Positions 1-12,800 of a DNA stretch of 64,000 nucleotides are shown piece after piece. This DNA is from Trebouxia sp. TZW2008. Its lineage: Eukaryota; Chlorophyta; Trebouxiophyceae; Trebouxiales; Trebouxiaceae. A program made the translations under genes and the position numbers. The stretch covers positions 124,001-188,000 of the forward strand of contig BDIU01000146.1 in NCBI GenBank assembly GCA_002118135.1, read 5' to 3'. How positions within the stretch are numbered: the stretch's first letter is position 1; every line of letters begins with the position of its first letter. The notes under the pieces are model-generated. The model did not search any database. It was given only the letters and a program-made list of their open reading frames with translations, and was not told where the DNA came from.

Positions 1-86
1 TTCTGCGGAAAGGCAAAAACGTTGTCGTAGGCCAAATATCTCGACGAAATCTTAAGAAATGTCGTGAATTAGGACTGAAATGCCGG

Positions 87-1561
87 TCACAAGAACTGCA
101 GCAAAGTACCAAATTCAGCCGCACGTGCACCAGAAAGGCTCAAATTGCTGTTGTTCATTTCTACAACGCGGTCAAGATCCCGCAGCTGCAGCCACCTGAG
201 GTGGCCGTTTCAGCTGCCACTGGCTCAAACTTCTGGGCACGATCGAGGGCAATCAGCTTTTCGCATGCCTGGTGCCTTGCGCGGGACGTATGGTTATCAT
301 GCCTTACAATGGTCAGCACTCAAGTCGCCCTTGCGGTGCATCCACCCTCGGTCATGCGGAATGTATTGGGTGCATGCAGATGCTTGGACGGCACCAATGC
401 AATTGCTTGCAACAGGGAGTAACACACAGCCATTTGCTGTATTGCATCACACTATTGACAGGCCTGACGAGGGTTTTGCGGCGTGACTGATCAAGTCAAT
501 TTGCCAAGCCATCAATGGTGTGCAAGCGGCAGATCTAGTGTTGTCGAGACAGATTCCTAACACAGATCCTGCTTGCAGTCATAGCTTCAGGCGCGCTATA
601 GCTACCTGCTGCATGCATCACACGAATTAGTACAAGGAATTGCCTGAAGTTGTTCATCACATGTACCCATGTACAAGGAAGGCTGTATAACCATAACCTA
701 GACTGGTCTGTTGTGGTGGGTTCTATAGTGTTGGGCTTCTGCTGTGTTGCTTTTCCAACGTTTTGGGATCATGCTGTGTTGGACAGCAGCAAAGGATTGC
801 TTGGAGTGCTTGCTGCACCATAATCCTATATGACGACAAGGCACAACATCCTACTGAAAAGCACTGACGTTTTCTCTGATTTGTAGCGTTAGTGCTTTCC
901 ACCAGGATGTAGTGCCTTGTTAAGTGTGGCTGATTTCGCTTGTGTATTACACTGCTATCAATAGAGGTGTGGCTGACCCTTCCTCTTGCGCTGATGTGAC
1001 GCCGCCTTGTGTAGCGCACTACTCTGCATCTCATGTTAAGTGCGTTGTGTATGATAATTGCCTGCACAAGGTCAAAGTGACACAGGAGATATAGTCCGAC
1101 AAGGTTTGACAGGTGACAAGCAACAAACGTGTTGGGTAAAAGACCTTGAACAGACAATGACAGCAGTGCTGATGCCAGGTTGAGACGTGCTAAAGTCAAG
1201 TTACTTGAGGATGCTGGTGCTCGTTGCTTTTGGGTAGTATTTGTTTATGCCATTTGATGCGCGGCCAAACAATGCTGCTTTTGGCAGCAGTTTCCCGTTA
1301 CAGCGTGACCGCAACAAACCTCGCTAGACGAGTAAGCAGCAACGCCGGGACACGGGCCCCTTGCAACGACAAGCGGCTTTGGGAAGGGCTTTTCAAGCAG
1401 GGTTTTGCGATAGCCCTAGGGTTAATTCAAATCCGGATTGGCATGACAAAGGCGTGCTTTTTCAACCTGACGATCTCACTCGCCCGACACACTGCACTTT
1501 CTAGCTCGCCAAACAGAATCTGCAAGCAGATTTCCTCTGGTCCTTTACATGTGCTGCAGCT
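87..1561 (-). CDS. Possible 3'-terminal exons of an unidentified minus-strand gene
   Basis: Two minus-strand segments read like exons. The first, 1561-1467, lies between a TTGCAG acceptor and a CAG/GTTGAA donor and encodes a segment starting SCSTCKGPEEICLQ. The second, 195-87, follows a CTCAG acceptor and ends LLQFL-stop. Their splice phases match: the first ends with two bases of a codon and the second begins with one, giving EIVRWLQLRDLDRVVEM across the junction. No family is recognised and no upstream exon could be found. It conflicts with the plus-strand candidate at 1844-1999 unless the two genes overlap. Treat it as a hypothesis only. Confidence 0.2.
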
Positions 1562-1843
1562 CTGCAAGCTGGCCTTGCTCGACGTTGTGTCCCTTTGACG
1601 GGCTGGGCTCTGCAGTGTCCACACTTATGTGGAAACAGAATCAACGGTATAGCACTACCCGTATCTTTGTGACAAAGCTACATCGGTCGCAGCGTAGCGC
1701 GTCTTGTCTTTTGGAGAGGAGGACTAGCTGTCTCAGCCAGGTAGTTTTGGTAAGATCTGCCTTGCTTTGCAACAGTCACTTGGCTTGAATTGTTGAGCTC
1801 TGCAGTAACACACCGTTGTAAGGTCCCAACCCTTTCAACGCAG

Positions 1844-1999
1844 CTTGGGCCCAGACTCTCCAACGGCAGACCTGTTCTTTGGGAGCAGCCTGGACATCAG
1901 CCACGTCGCCTGTGATCCAGCTTCCGTACACCTTCTCTTGAGTCTTCGGGAGATTGGCCTAGCACCTCGGACCGCCTCGGTGGTGTACCACGTTATCAG
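1844..1999 (+). CDS. Possible internal exon, plus strand, unidentified
   Basis: An open segment of 51 codons lies between a pyrimidine-rich acceptor (CTTTCAACGCAG) and a consensus donor (ATCAG/GTGAGC). It reads LGPDSPTADLFFGSSLDISH and continues with a hydrophobic, protein-like composition to VVYHVI. It lies in a CpG-dense patch. A possible start codon at 1272 (MLLLAAVSRYSVTATNLARR, like an organelle-targeting peptide, followed by GTAAGC) is on the same strand, but the phases do not join directly. No family is recognised. Confidence 0.22.
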
Positions 2000-2019
2000 G
2001 TGAGCTCGAATCTTGCTGC

Positions 2020-2520
2020 GCACCACTGCCTACTGCTGCTCAAGACTGCTTACTGTTGCATACCACTGCCTAAGTGTGCTGGTCCAAGGCTGTCCAACTA
2101 TGCTTACCTGCCTGCCCTTGCCTACCACCAGCCTATCGCTGGCATACTACTGCCAATCATTGTCCATTGCTGCCTAATTTTGCCTACGTCTGTCCAACCT
2201 TGCCTATATCTGTCTAACACTGCTCGTTTACCTACCATTGCCTGCTGTTGCCTAGATTTGCCTACCATTGTCCAATCCTGCCTACTTGTGCCTACTACTG
2301 CCCTACACAGAGCCTCCTAGTTGCCCACTATGAACCAACTCCTCCAGCAACCCAACTCCTCTTGCAACTTCCTACCCACCTGACCATGCTGCTTACCATA
2401 GCCCAGTCCTGCCTATCACAGCCGACTCTGCCTATACTGTGTCCTACCATGGCCCAATTTTGCCTACCTCTGCCCTTTGCTGATCACTATTGCCCAGTTG
2501 TGCCCAACTTTGCCCAACAG
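2020..2520. repeat. TGCCTA-rich simple repeat
   Basis: Irregular short repeats built on TGCC(T/C)A(C/A) with variants such as TGCCTACCACTGCC and TGTCCAACCTTGCC recur for about 500 bases. The strand asymmetry (plus strand rich in C and T) is strong. No frame here looks like a real protein. It is probably a degenerate minisatellite in intergenic or intronic DNA. Confidence 0.7.
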
Positions 2521-3110
2521 TGGGATGCTTATGGCCACACGTCCTCGTCGTGCATCCTGGTAACGCTTGCTTTGGCAAGCGGCTAAGATGGCCATGCTGG
2601 TTTTGATATCCAGCTTTTGATGGTGTGTTATCCACACCTTTACACAGGACACAAGACTCTGTTATGTTTTGTTGCATCTTGCTAGACATACGAGTTGGTG
2701 CATTGCATATTTGAGTCTACTAGCCTGCTTGTCCGCTGCAGCTTTTGAGGTTGATTTGAGTAGCAAATGAAGCGATCGCTTCAGATTCAGCCTACCGGTA
2801 CAGCAGAGATTGCAATTGTCATGACGTATCCATGCATCATCTACACAGCTTATGCAAAGCCCTCAAGTGTTGCCCGCACTACAGGATTGCAGCAGTTCCA
2901 TTTATAGTGTTGATGTGGTGGTCTGAGCAAATCTGTCAGTTTGGACTGATCTAGACGCAGGGTGATACATACATCCCTATGTGAGTTTGCTAGCCAATAA
3001 CATCTGGCTGTGCATGCGTAGTAACGAGCTCATGGCATCAGGACGCAATCAGGTTATTGACCACCAGTTCTGACAGTACAGTGCAAAACAGACCAAGACC
3101 GACAAGAAAC

Positions 3111-6100
3111 TCATACATCATCATCAGCATCCTGCGGCAACTTCGAAAGTGCACGCAATTTTGCCTCTGACAAATAACCCCTGACCAAAGAACCAGACTG
3201 AGGCGTGCTGAGGAACTGCTGTGCCTTGTCGTTGCCTTCATTCAGCTCCAGAATGCGCGCCAAAGTTTTGTCTGTGGCCATCTTTGTGGGACCAGCTGTA
3301 TCCTGAGCAAGACTGCACAATGATGGTAGCAGTGCTGCCCAGTGTGGTTCAAGTGCTGAGGACTTTGCAGTGCATATACGCCTGATGACCTGCAAGTAAC
3401 AGCGAGCTTGCATGAAGACATGGAGACCGCAGACTTGATGACCTAGCAAGGCATATCTGGTCACCTGCAAGCAGCAGACACCTTGTACAAGAGACAATGC
3501 TTCTGTAGACAAGATGAACCAGGCTACTTTGTAGGCACTCATTCAGTTGAGGGGACTTTTCTTCTTGAGACCAAAGCGCATGCAACAGCTGTGATCATCC
3601 TAGGGCAAGCCTTGCAGCAACAAAGCCACATCTGCTCAAGCTGACCTGCAATGCCTACTGCTGCAGGTCTGAGCTCTAATCTACCCAGAAGGGCTACTAG
3701 CACATCTTACAAGCTCAAAATGCCTCAAGTTGGGCTACTAGCACATCCAATAAGCTCAACATGCGCTAAAGCAGGCATTCCAGCTGACCTGCAACCCCTG
3801 CCGTTGCACTTCTGAACTTTGGTCTCTGCCCAGAAGCGCTACCAGCACAGGGACCAGGGGCTCCATGGCACAGCCCTCAGGCACATGCCCCTCCAGCTCT
3901 GCCAAAAGCAAGTTGCCCACTGCCTTGGCAGCTGCTAGCTTGGTGGGCGCATGAGAATCTCTGCTCAGCTTGACTATTGCTGCCACTACTTGCTCGCTCA
4001 TGTCAGCTTCTGACAGCCTGCAGTATCGCACATTGTTGACACAGCCGTTGCGATGCTGAGTGCATGAGAGTCTCTGCTCAGCTTCACACTCGCTCACCCA
4101 TGTCAGCTTCTTGCAGCCTAAGAGGACTATCTTGCATTTGAAGTTGTACACTGCTAAACTAGAATGTAGTGACACTCAAGCTTCCCAATGTCCAGGACCA
4201 GCGTGACAAGCGCCTTGCATCATGGGCTGATTTGGGAGACATACTGTGCACCGTTGACACTGTCAGCGTGAAACAGATATTGCTGCCCTCGACTCTCAGG
4301 CAAAATCTTTGCATGTATTAGCACTGACCATGAACATGACATGGCTGTGACATCGCAGCAAACAGTTTGGTAGACCTGCCTGCGTCAGGTTGTCATGGGC
4401 TCACTGGGCAGTGCAAAGCAAATGGCAAAGATCAGCTGTTTGCAACAGCCAGCATACATTAACAAGTTTGTCGTTGTGTACATGCTTGCCCGTAAGATTC
4501 CACAAACCCTGCTACAGACGCAGTGAAGTGCCTCCAGACACTCTTGTGCAGAGCCTCATTGCATACTAGCGTTACACTCGACTTTGTGGCGCATACTGTG
4601 CTGTGTTGGCAATGTTGAGTGCCAAGCCCATGCCAGCTGCACGCTGACCATAGGGTGACAGCCACAGATGGATACATTCATATGACTCGCCCTTCTCAGT
4701 ATTACCGAGGTGAATGAGTCTCTAGTCCACTAGATACAATGAGCCGTCAGGGTCTGACACCAAGTATAAAAGAAGTCCTCACCTTTGCGGCGCATACTGT
4801 GCTGTGTTGGCAATGATGAGTGCTGAGCCCATGCGCGCTGCAGGCTGACCAGAGGGAGCTGCTGTTGGTCCTGCCAGCATCTGCCGCACTTCCTCCACAC
4901 TACAGTGCTGTGCAAAGGCACCCAGCCCAGCAGCAATCTTCTCCCTGATCTCCTCGTTCTCCCCTGGAAAAGCATGACCGTCATCAGCAGCAGCATGATC
5001 GCAAACGACATGCCAATCACATCCTATGACCTTGCTAGGTGCACCAGCAAGGGGTACAGCGGCTTGCTTGATCAGTTTCAACACTGCCATGCTGTGCAAA
5101 GGCGCCAATTCAGCCACAAAGTTTTCTCTGAACTCCTATGCATAGTGCTTGTGATCATCTTCAGCTGAGTACAGGTTTGGAGACTACAGACTAACAAAGC
5201 ACAAGAAGGGAAATGTGGAGACTAAAGGGACAAGCATCCCTAAGCAGTAGAGTGAAGAGTTTAGACAGCAGCATACACCATGCTCTGCAGGATTTTACCA
5301 GCCTGTCATGGCACAAAATGTTGGCACATTACATCAGAGCTGCCAAAGCAAGTAGGGTTGAGACAAGTGGTGGCATGGCTGACCCTACAGCAGGCCATCA
5401 TGCTCTGCAGACTTTCTCCAGCCCTACACATCACTGAACAGGTTACAGTAGCATACAACAATGAGCATCAAGATCAGAGACAACATGGCTCACCTGCAGC
5501 AGCCATCATGCTCTGCAGAGTCTCTCCAGCTCTAGAAAGCACTGGCTGTGACAGCCTTTGCCCGCTGGTCAGCAGCATGCCCCTCACAGCAGTCAGGATA
5601 CAAGACAGAAGATTGAGACAAGAGGCAACATGGCTAACCTGCAGCAGCCATCATGCTCTGCAGAGTCTCTCCAGCTCTAGAAAGCACTGGCTGTGACAGC
5701 CTTTGCCCGCTGGTCAGCAGCATGCCCCTCACAGCAATCAGGATACAAGACAGAAGATTGGGACAAGAGGCAACATGGCTAACCTGCAGCAGCCATCATA
5801 CTCTGCAGAGTCTCTCCAGCCCTAGAAAGCACCGGCTGTGACAGCCTTTGCCCGCTGGTCAGCAGCATGCCCCTCACAGCAGTCAGGTAGGCTTCCTGAA
5901 CTGTAGGATCAGCCTGTCGGGCATTGGTAAGCAGGTCACCAGCTAGCTGGTCCACCCGCATGCTCATGCGAGTAAGCTGCCCTAGGTTCTCTGCTGCGCT
6001 CTGCCTTACTTGCCTTGCCTGCATCAGCAGATACTTAAGGATCTTTAAGCTGTATGTCATCATGACCTAACCTGGGCATGCAGATGTGTACTTAGCAACG

Positions 6101-9100
6101 ACCACAGCAACAGCAGCAGCAACAGCAATACAGATTTGTAACTGGTCTGCAAGGCATTTCAGGAAGGTAGTCTGCAGCTGTGGCATAAAGGGCTTGAGGC
6201 CAAGACCTGCTTTGGCAATCAGCCTGCCAGCAACAGTAACAGCAGCAGCAACAGCAGTCCATGACATTGACTGCAGCACACTCACAGAACTCACACCTGG
6301 TCTGCAACGCACTTGAGGAAGGTTGTCTGTAGCTGTGGCACAAAGGGCTTCAGACCAGGTCCTGCCTTGGCAATGAGCACGCCAGCAACAGCATCAGCAT
6401 TAGCATCAGCAACAGCAGCAGCAATGAGTCAACTGCAAATTGATTGATTGTAGCACAGCCCCGGAAGGCGTACCTGGTCTGCAAGGCACTTGAGGAAGAT
6501 AGTTTGTAGCTGTGGCACAAAGGGCTTGAGACCAGGATCTGCTTTGGCATGAACATGCGACCAGCAGCACCAGCAACACCGCCAGCAACAGCAGCAACAG
6601 GAACAGCAACACCGCCAACGGCATCAGCAACAAGTCAATGGCAGACACATTGACTACAGCACTACCACAAGGCTTGTACCTGGTCTGCAAGGCATTTCAG
6701 GAAGGTAGTCTGCAGCTGTGGCACAATGGGCTTCAGGCCAGGACCAGTACTGTTGATGAGCATGCCGGCGACAGCAACAGCAGCAGCAATGGGCCAACTG
6801 CAAATTTACTGAATCTAGCACAGCCCCAGAAGGCGTACCTGGTCTGCAAGGCACTTGAGGAAGGTGGTCTGCAGCTGTGGCACAAAGGGCTTCAGGCCAG
6901 GTCCTGCCTTGGCAATGAGCATGCCTATGGTGTGAAGCAGCGCAGCCTTGATTTCCCAGGACAGCCTGTCTCCAATGATCCTGATCATGGGACCTGCATA
7001 AGGGCAGAGTTTAGCTTTGCCGTGGGGTTCATAGATGCCGTTGAGCTCAAGCAGCTGGTGATGCTGATCATGAGATCTATTTTGTTGGCAATTTACAGCT
7101 TTGGCAATGACCATGCCAATGGTGTGGAGCAGAGCAGCCTTGATCTCCCATAATAGCCTGTCTCCAATGATCCTGATCATGGGACCTGCATAAGGGTAAA
7201 ACACAGCCTTGGGTTTGATTGATGATTTTGAGCTCAAGCATCCAATCTCTTGACTTGCATGAGGGCAGGCCACAGCCTTGGCAATGAGTATGCCAATGGT
7301 GTGAAGCAGTGCAGCCTTGATCTCCCAGGATAGCCTGTCTCCAATGATGCTGATCATGGGACCTGCACGAGGGCAAAGCATGGCCTTGGTGCAAGTCTGA
7401 TGCCTGTGAGTTCAAGGCACCAGTGACACGATGGGTTTTGCATGAGGGTACAGTACAGGTTTGGCAATCAGCCTGCTCACAGTGTGAAGCAGAGCAGCCT
7501 TGACCTTTCAGGACAGCCTGTCTCCAATGATCCTGATCATGGGTCCACGCTGACAAAGCACAGCCTCGGTTCAATGGGACAGGTAGCATGTGATGAGTGT
7601 TACTGTGCTTGCACGAGCAGCACGCTGTCTCCTGCTCAAGCTAAGAGAGTGCAGACAGAGATGAGGTCAGTGGCTTGGGCACAGCATTCATGAGCAAGAC
7701 AACTCAGTTTGCCAACTTCCTGCTGACGCAGCCTGACAAAACATGTACAATGTATGCGATGCAGGGCGCTGATGACCAACCTGGGATCTGAACCACAATT
7801 GTCTTGAGCAGAATAATACAACAAGGACGACCGAGCTTGCCAAATGCCTGCTGATGCAGTCTGCAGAGCCACTGTTGCAATACAATCTGAGCAGAGTCAC
7901 GGACAGTCGTGAACAGTCATGTACAACTACTCAAACAGCTCAACTTGTCACACTCTTGCTGACACAGTCTGCAGAGACAAGTGCAATCTCTGCAACACTG
8001 GAATTGGGTGGCTAGCGTGTGATCTGGACAACAAACAGCAGCAATATATTACGTTCCAGTGCAATGCAGGATAGACATGTCCAACTCAGGTGTCAATCTT
8101 GAGGCTGGTGGCTGATTTGTGATCTGGACCACAAAAGGCTGGAGAAAAAGCTGCACAAGGAAAGGAAGTGAACCTGCCGAGTTCTGCTGATGCAGTCTGC
8201 AATACATATACAATCTCTGCAATGCAAGGTGTTGTTGTCTGACCTGTGATCTGGACCACAAATGGCTTCAGAGTTTCCTCGCTAGTGATGTCCACAAGCT
8301 CTCCAAGTCCTTCTGCTGCTGCCTCACGCAGCTCAGCAGACGCAGCCTGAAATAACACGCATCGCACAGGTTTGATAACGGAACAACAATCATCATGAGG
8401 TGGGTGATAGCATGCAGTGACTAAGCGCCCAGGAACAAACAGCTCATGGTTTTCTGTTTGACACAGAGACTTTTCACCTGTGACATTCTTGTCCAAGGAA
8501 GCCACTATTTGCGTGCGATCAAAAAACGTGCGAGCAGAAAGTGTTTGATCACAGAATGTCTAGCCAAAGAGTGAATACTTGGGAGATATGTGAAAGAAGA
8601 AAGAATGTGGAGGCAAAGAGTATGTGGTGAAAAAGGTGTGTGCTTTGAATGACTGTGATTTGCCAGTCTCACTCAAAGCAGCTGCATGACTTGGGCGTTT
8701 TTGAAGGGTAGAATGTGTCACAGCCAGCTCAGAGTGTTGGCGATACTTGTTGGCTGGACAGCACTTGCTTCATGAGAATAAAGTTACCGATGCATCGCTC
8801 TGGCGTCAGGCAGCAACAAAGATCAAACACCTTGTAGGTGAACTGAAACCATGGTGCAAGCATGATGCTGGAGTGATGGGTGTTTGGCTTCAAAAGTGTG
8901 TGGCAAATGATGTGCGGCCAACAATAACATTTTCACATCATCACTTTCAGCAATCCACTTTTCCAGTTGTTTGCCAATTCTCCTGTGACTTCATGTCTTT
9001 TCAGCACTTTAAAAGTCAAATGGGAAAATTTGTCGCTCTTGCAATTGGCTAGGAATTGAGCAAGACAAGGTGAAGTCTGTGTGAAAAACTGAGAATCCAA

Positions 9101-9885
9101 GCACATGAGAGGCGTCGCAACTTCTCTACACCAATATACACACCAAATGTGCATTAACCAGTGCAACAAAGAGGCGTGGGTTTTCTGGCATGAAAATGCT
9201 GCTGCATGACAGGCTGGAACTAATAGTTCACTTATGGCAGATTGCTGCTGTGCAAGACAACATGCCGCACCTGCAACATTCCTTGCAGAAAGATAGGCAG
9301 CACAGGCTGCAGGGCGTGGGGTAGGCAAAAGCCCCCAACCCTCAAGGGGGCTGCCTGACGTTCTTCAATGAGACTTAGCCTTGTGCGAAACACCCTGAAG
9401 AAGCTGATGCAGTGCAACACAATTCCGAACCTGCAACACTCCTTGCAGGAAGATAGGCAGCACCGGCTGCAGGGCTCGGGTAAGCAGAACCCCTCCCACC
9501 CTGGGGGACGCCTGCCTCTTAGTGACAACCAAGTTTGTTCATGGCAAATTGATGAAAGGGATACGGTGCAACACATTGCAGCCATGTGAACTGCAGCAGA
9601 AGGACAGTATACAGTTTAGCAGAAGTGCACCTGCAACACTCCTTGCAGGAAGATAGGCAGCACAGGCTGCAGAGCTCGGGGCAGGCAGAAACCCCCCACC
9701 CTCAAGGGGAGCGCACGCCTCTTTCTGCGTTCCTTTTCCTTAGCAGTGCTGACAGCGTCCTTCAGGACTCGCACAAATGAGGGCATCATCTCTTTGGGAA
9801 TGCTGCCTGCTACTGCAGCTAATCCTTGCCAGCAAAGCAGCAGCACATCTTGGTTGCTGTCATCTGCCATGAGCACCACCAGACT
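3111..9885 (-). CDS. GCN1: GCN1 exons 34-40 (C-terminal region)
   Basis: Exons: 9885-9631, 8346-8244, 6993-6839, 6018-5784, 4963-4783, 4017-3789 and 3389-3111. Exon 34 contains VLKDAVSTAKEKERRKRR and GGFCLPRALQPVLPIFLQG, both highly conserved in the family. Exon 35 reads AASAELREAAAEGLGELVDI and its last Gly codon is split with exon 36 (GPMIRIIGDRLSWEIKAALL). Exon 37 has RVDQLAGDLLTNARQADPTV. Exon 38 reads GENEEIREKIAAGLGAFAQH, and exon 39 has KAVGNLLLAELEGHVPEGC. Exon 40 ends ARILELNEGNDKAQQFLSTP then LRALSKLPQDADDDV and stop, parallel to the plant tail (GAQKFITGLDARRLSKFPEQ). Each junction keeps phase. Confidence 0.9.
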
Positions 9886-12800
9886 CTGCACATGCACAAA
9901 ACCAGATTGCTTGTCAAATATCGTCCTAGGTCTTGTATAAAGAATGGCAGCATCTCCTTGAGAGTCCTGCTTACTACTGCAGCTAAGGCTTGCCAGCAAA
10001 GCAGCAGCACGTCTTGATGACTATCATCTGCCACAAGCACCCACAGACTCTGCACAACTGGTGAAGACAACTGATTAGGATGTTAGGTTGCTTTCATACC
10101 ACCAGATTCAACTGATGCATAACATGCATTTGCTCAGCATGTTTTCGTTGCTGTTGTCTGCAACAAGAACCATCAGACAAGGCGTTTGCCATGAGGAGGG
10201 TGAGGTTGTGTTGCAGCGGTTCTGCTGTCAACACAGCTTGCAATCCTGAAGGCAGACAGGCAAACATCAAGGTACAAGGCTTGTGATTGTGGGCAGGTTG
10301 AACATGCTTGCTCACCAATCACTCGTGATCCCAAATCTGCTGGCAAAAGCAGACAATCAAGGGGCAAGGATCTTTACCGTCAGGAGGGTAGGGACATGTT
10401 GCTGGAAGTCTAGCTTGCTGGTGGAGCAGTACTGAGACAACACAGCTGCAGCTGCAGGGCGCCTGGTGGGCTCCTCTAGGCCCTTTTCCAGCTCAGCAAA
10501 CAGCAGGTACAGCGCGTCCTCCCCAACTGCCCCACTCACCTGCACCCGCAAGCATGGTGAACAAGTATGACCTAACAATCGCAACCACAGCAGAAAACAT
10601 GATGATCATATTATAAGCGTATACACAGATGCGCGCTGTGCTCAATGACACCAATGGTGCTATTTTGGCTCAAGATGACTTTCCTCAAGCAAAGTGACAG
10701 CTTTCACCGATGCAATCATGTCTGATTTGGTGACGCGACTAGTCTCAATGCCAAATCGCTGCCCTGCTGTATACTGGCTACGGCTGCCAGATGATGTGAA
10801 GCCAACACAGCTTGCAGAAACACCTCAGATGACTACAAGCACAAAGTGATCTCACCCAATATTCCAATGTTGACAACAGTGGTACGTATGAACACAGTGT
10901 GTGTACAACCACAATGCCCACATCGAGCTATGCATGCATGTGCAGGTGCCACAAGTACACCACCTTGATGAGCGCTTCTTTAGCAGCTGGAGGAACAGGT
11001 GACGTGCCCTCAGGCTGACTAGCAAGCCTTAATAGCGGTGGGAAGATGTTGGACAGGTGTGGGGCAATGGCAGGACCCGCAACTTCTGCCAGGGAACCTA
11101 GGGCACGGCAGTTGGTGGAGGTCATGCTGCCACGTAGCAGCTTGGGTACCATCGTGGCTAGCGTTTGCGGCCGCACGCCTAGAATGACTTGCAAACCCTC
11201 CAGAGCCTACATTCATTGGAGAAAATCGACAAAAGAGCAGTGGATTGTAGATGGATCATATGCTGATATGCAGCAGCTTGAGCATCATGGTTGCTAAAGT
11301 TTGCAGCCGGATGCATAGGAAGACTTGCAAATCCTCGAGAGCCCGCAAACAATAGAGAAAGTCGACAGACCAGCAGTACATTGTTGATGGAGGATATGCT
11401 GATATGCATCAGCTTGAGCACCATAGTTGCTAGAAGTTGCAGTTGGATGGATGCCTAGGACAACTTGCAAAACCTCTCAAGCCTGCACTCATCACCAAAT
11501 CATGTTTGCAAAGGCTTGAAAACGCATACAAGCCAGGCAGGAATGTACAGATACCAGGCAGAATTGTGCATATGCTAGGCTGGTCTGTGCATATGCCACA
11601 CAGGACCACATACATGCCAGGTAAAATCCTACACATGCTAGGCAAGACCTGACTGCAACTGTGTGAAGGCAATCAGGTGTGTCACCTTCTGTTCATTCAT
11701 TTTCGTTCATTATAAACGTGAGCTAGGCGGGCTCAGCAGGCCCATCTAGGTACGTACAGAAGCAATCAACTGTCTCCAACCAGTTCAACCATGTGCTAAG
11801 CTAAACCATACATATTGGGCATTGAGGGCGGAGAGGTCTTTGTACACAGTTGACTTAACACCTTTTGTTGCACCCTTGTTCTGCCAGTCCATGGCTTGCA
11901 TTGCACCTGCAATGTACAACTGATGGTTTCACAGCTTGCGTCCCATGTACTTGGGGCCCAAACTGTGTCGCCATCAGTCACAAACGCTGGTGCATGGTGA
12001 ACCCCATGACCGGCATTGAGTAATTCGCTGAAGTGATGTGACCTGAAAGGACACACCTCAGCAAGCGAGTTGGACGAAGTTGAGAGCGGCATTGAGCGTT
12101 TTTGAAAAGACTGCTCAGCTGGAGCTCATAGGTTGTGAAGTGCAAAAAGAGCCCCACAATAATGCTGCTTTGCAGGGGGCTGAACCCATTGAATGCACAT
12201 GGCTTGGGCAAAGTTGCAATGTGACTACGTTCGCAGCGGCTGTCTGAGTGGGCTGAATTTGTCACTGCCAGTCGTGTGTGAATAAAATAAGTGGCATGGA
12301 GCACACACGGACATGCATGTGATCACATTGCAATCTCTTAAACAAGTGCCGTTGCATGAACTAGTTTCAGGCATGCTGTCACTGACACTGCCATGTGTGC
12401 ACGCATTTTCATGATAGCAGCGCAAACAACTGAACGCCTTTGCCCAACATTGCTGGTCGTCGCAATGTGACACATCGCGTGGCAGGGCAGGGCAGGGCAG
12501 GGCAGGGCAGGGCAGGGCAGGGCAGACCTGGGAGGACTGCTTGGCGTTGCCCTCCAGGCCATGCAGGAGGGTGGGGATGATGCTCTCCACAGCCCCTCCA
12601 GCGCCCCCCTTGAACAGGATACTAAACGCTCCTCCAGCAGCCTGCACTCAACACAAACATTCAGTTGCTGCTGGATCAATGAATATGGGAGCGTCAATAA
12701 GCAGATCGAGTGAGAAAGCTGCAGACCAGAGGCCATAGCATCTCGCCTACATATTTTCTTGTGCAGTTGCCCTCAGTGAGTTTTCTAAGACCACCCGCAC

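Larger units (their letters stand above)
1..3110. other. 3' flank of GCN1; no confident gene
   Basis: This stretch lies downstream of the GCN1 stop codon. I recognise no protein family in it. It contains two patches that are clearly richer in CpG than the rest of the window, about 1-330 and 1250-2000, which elsewhere in this window mark gene starts. It also contains a TGCCTA-type simple repeat (about 2020-2520) and a few short open segments with matching splice signals, listed separately at low confidence. The long open frames on both strands here mostly begin at non-ATG codons and have no family resemblance. No tRNA or rRNA was seen. Confidence 0.5.

Noticed and set aside
723..1199. 158-codon minus-strand open frame
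   Set aside because: Starts at a non-ATG codon, has no recognisable domain and lies in TG/CA-rich DNA like the introns; no splice support.
6638..7153. 171-codon plus-strand open frame
   Set aside because: It is antisense to GCN1 exon 36 and its edge copies. The tandem copies keep the opposite strand open by chance; there is no family match.
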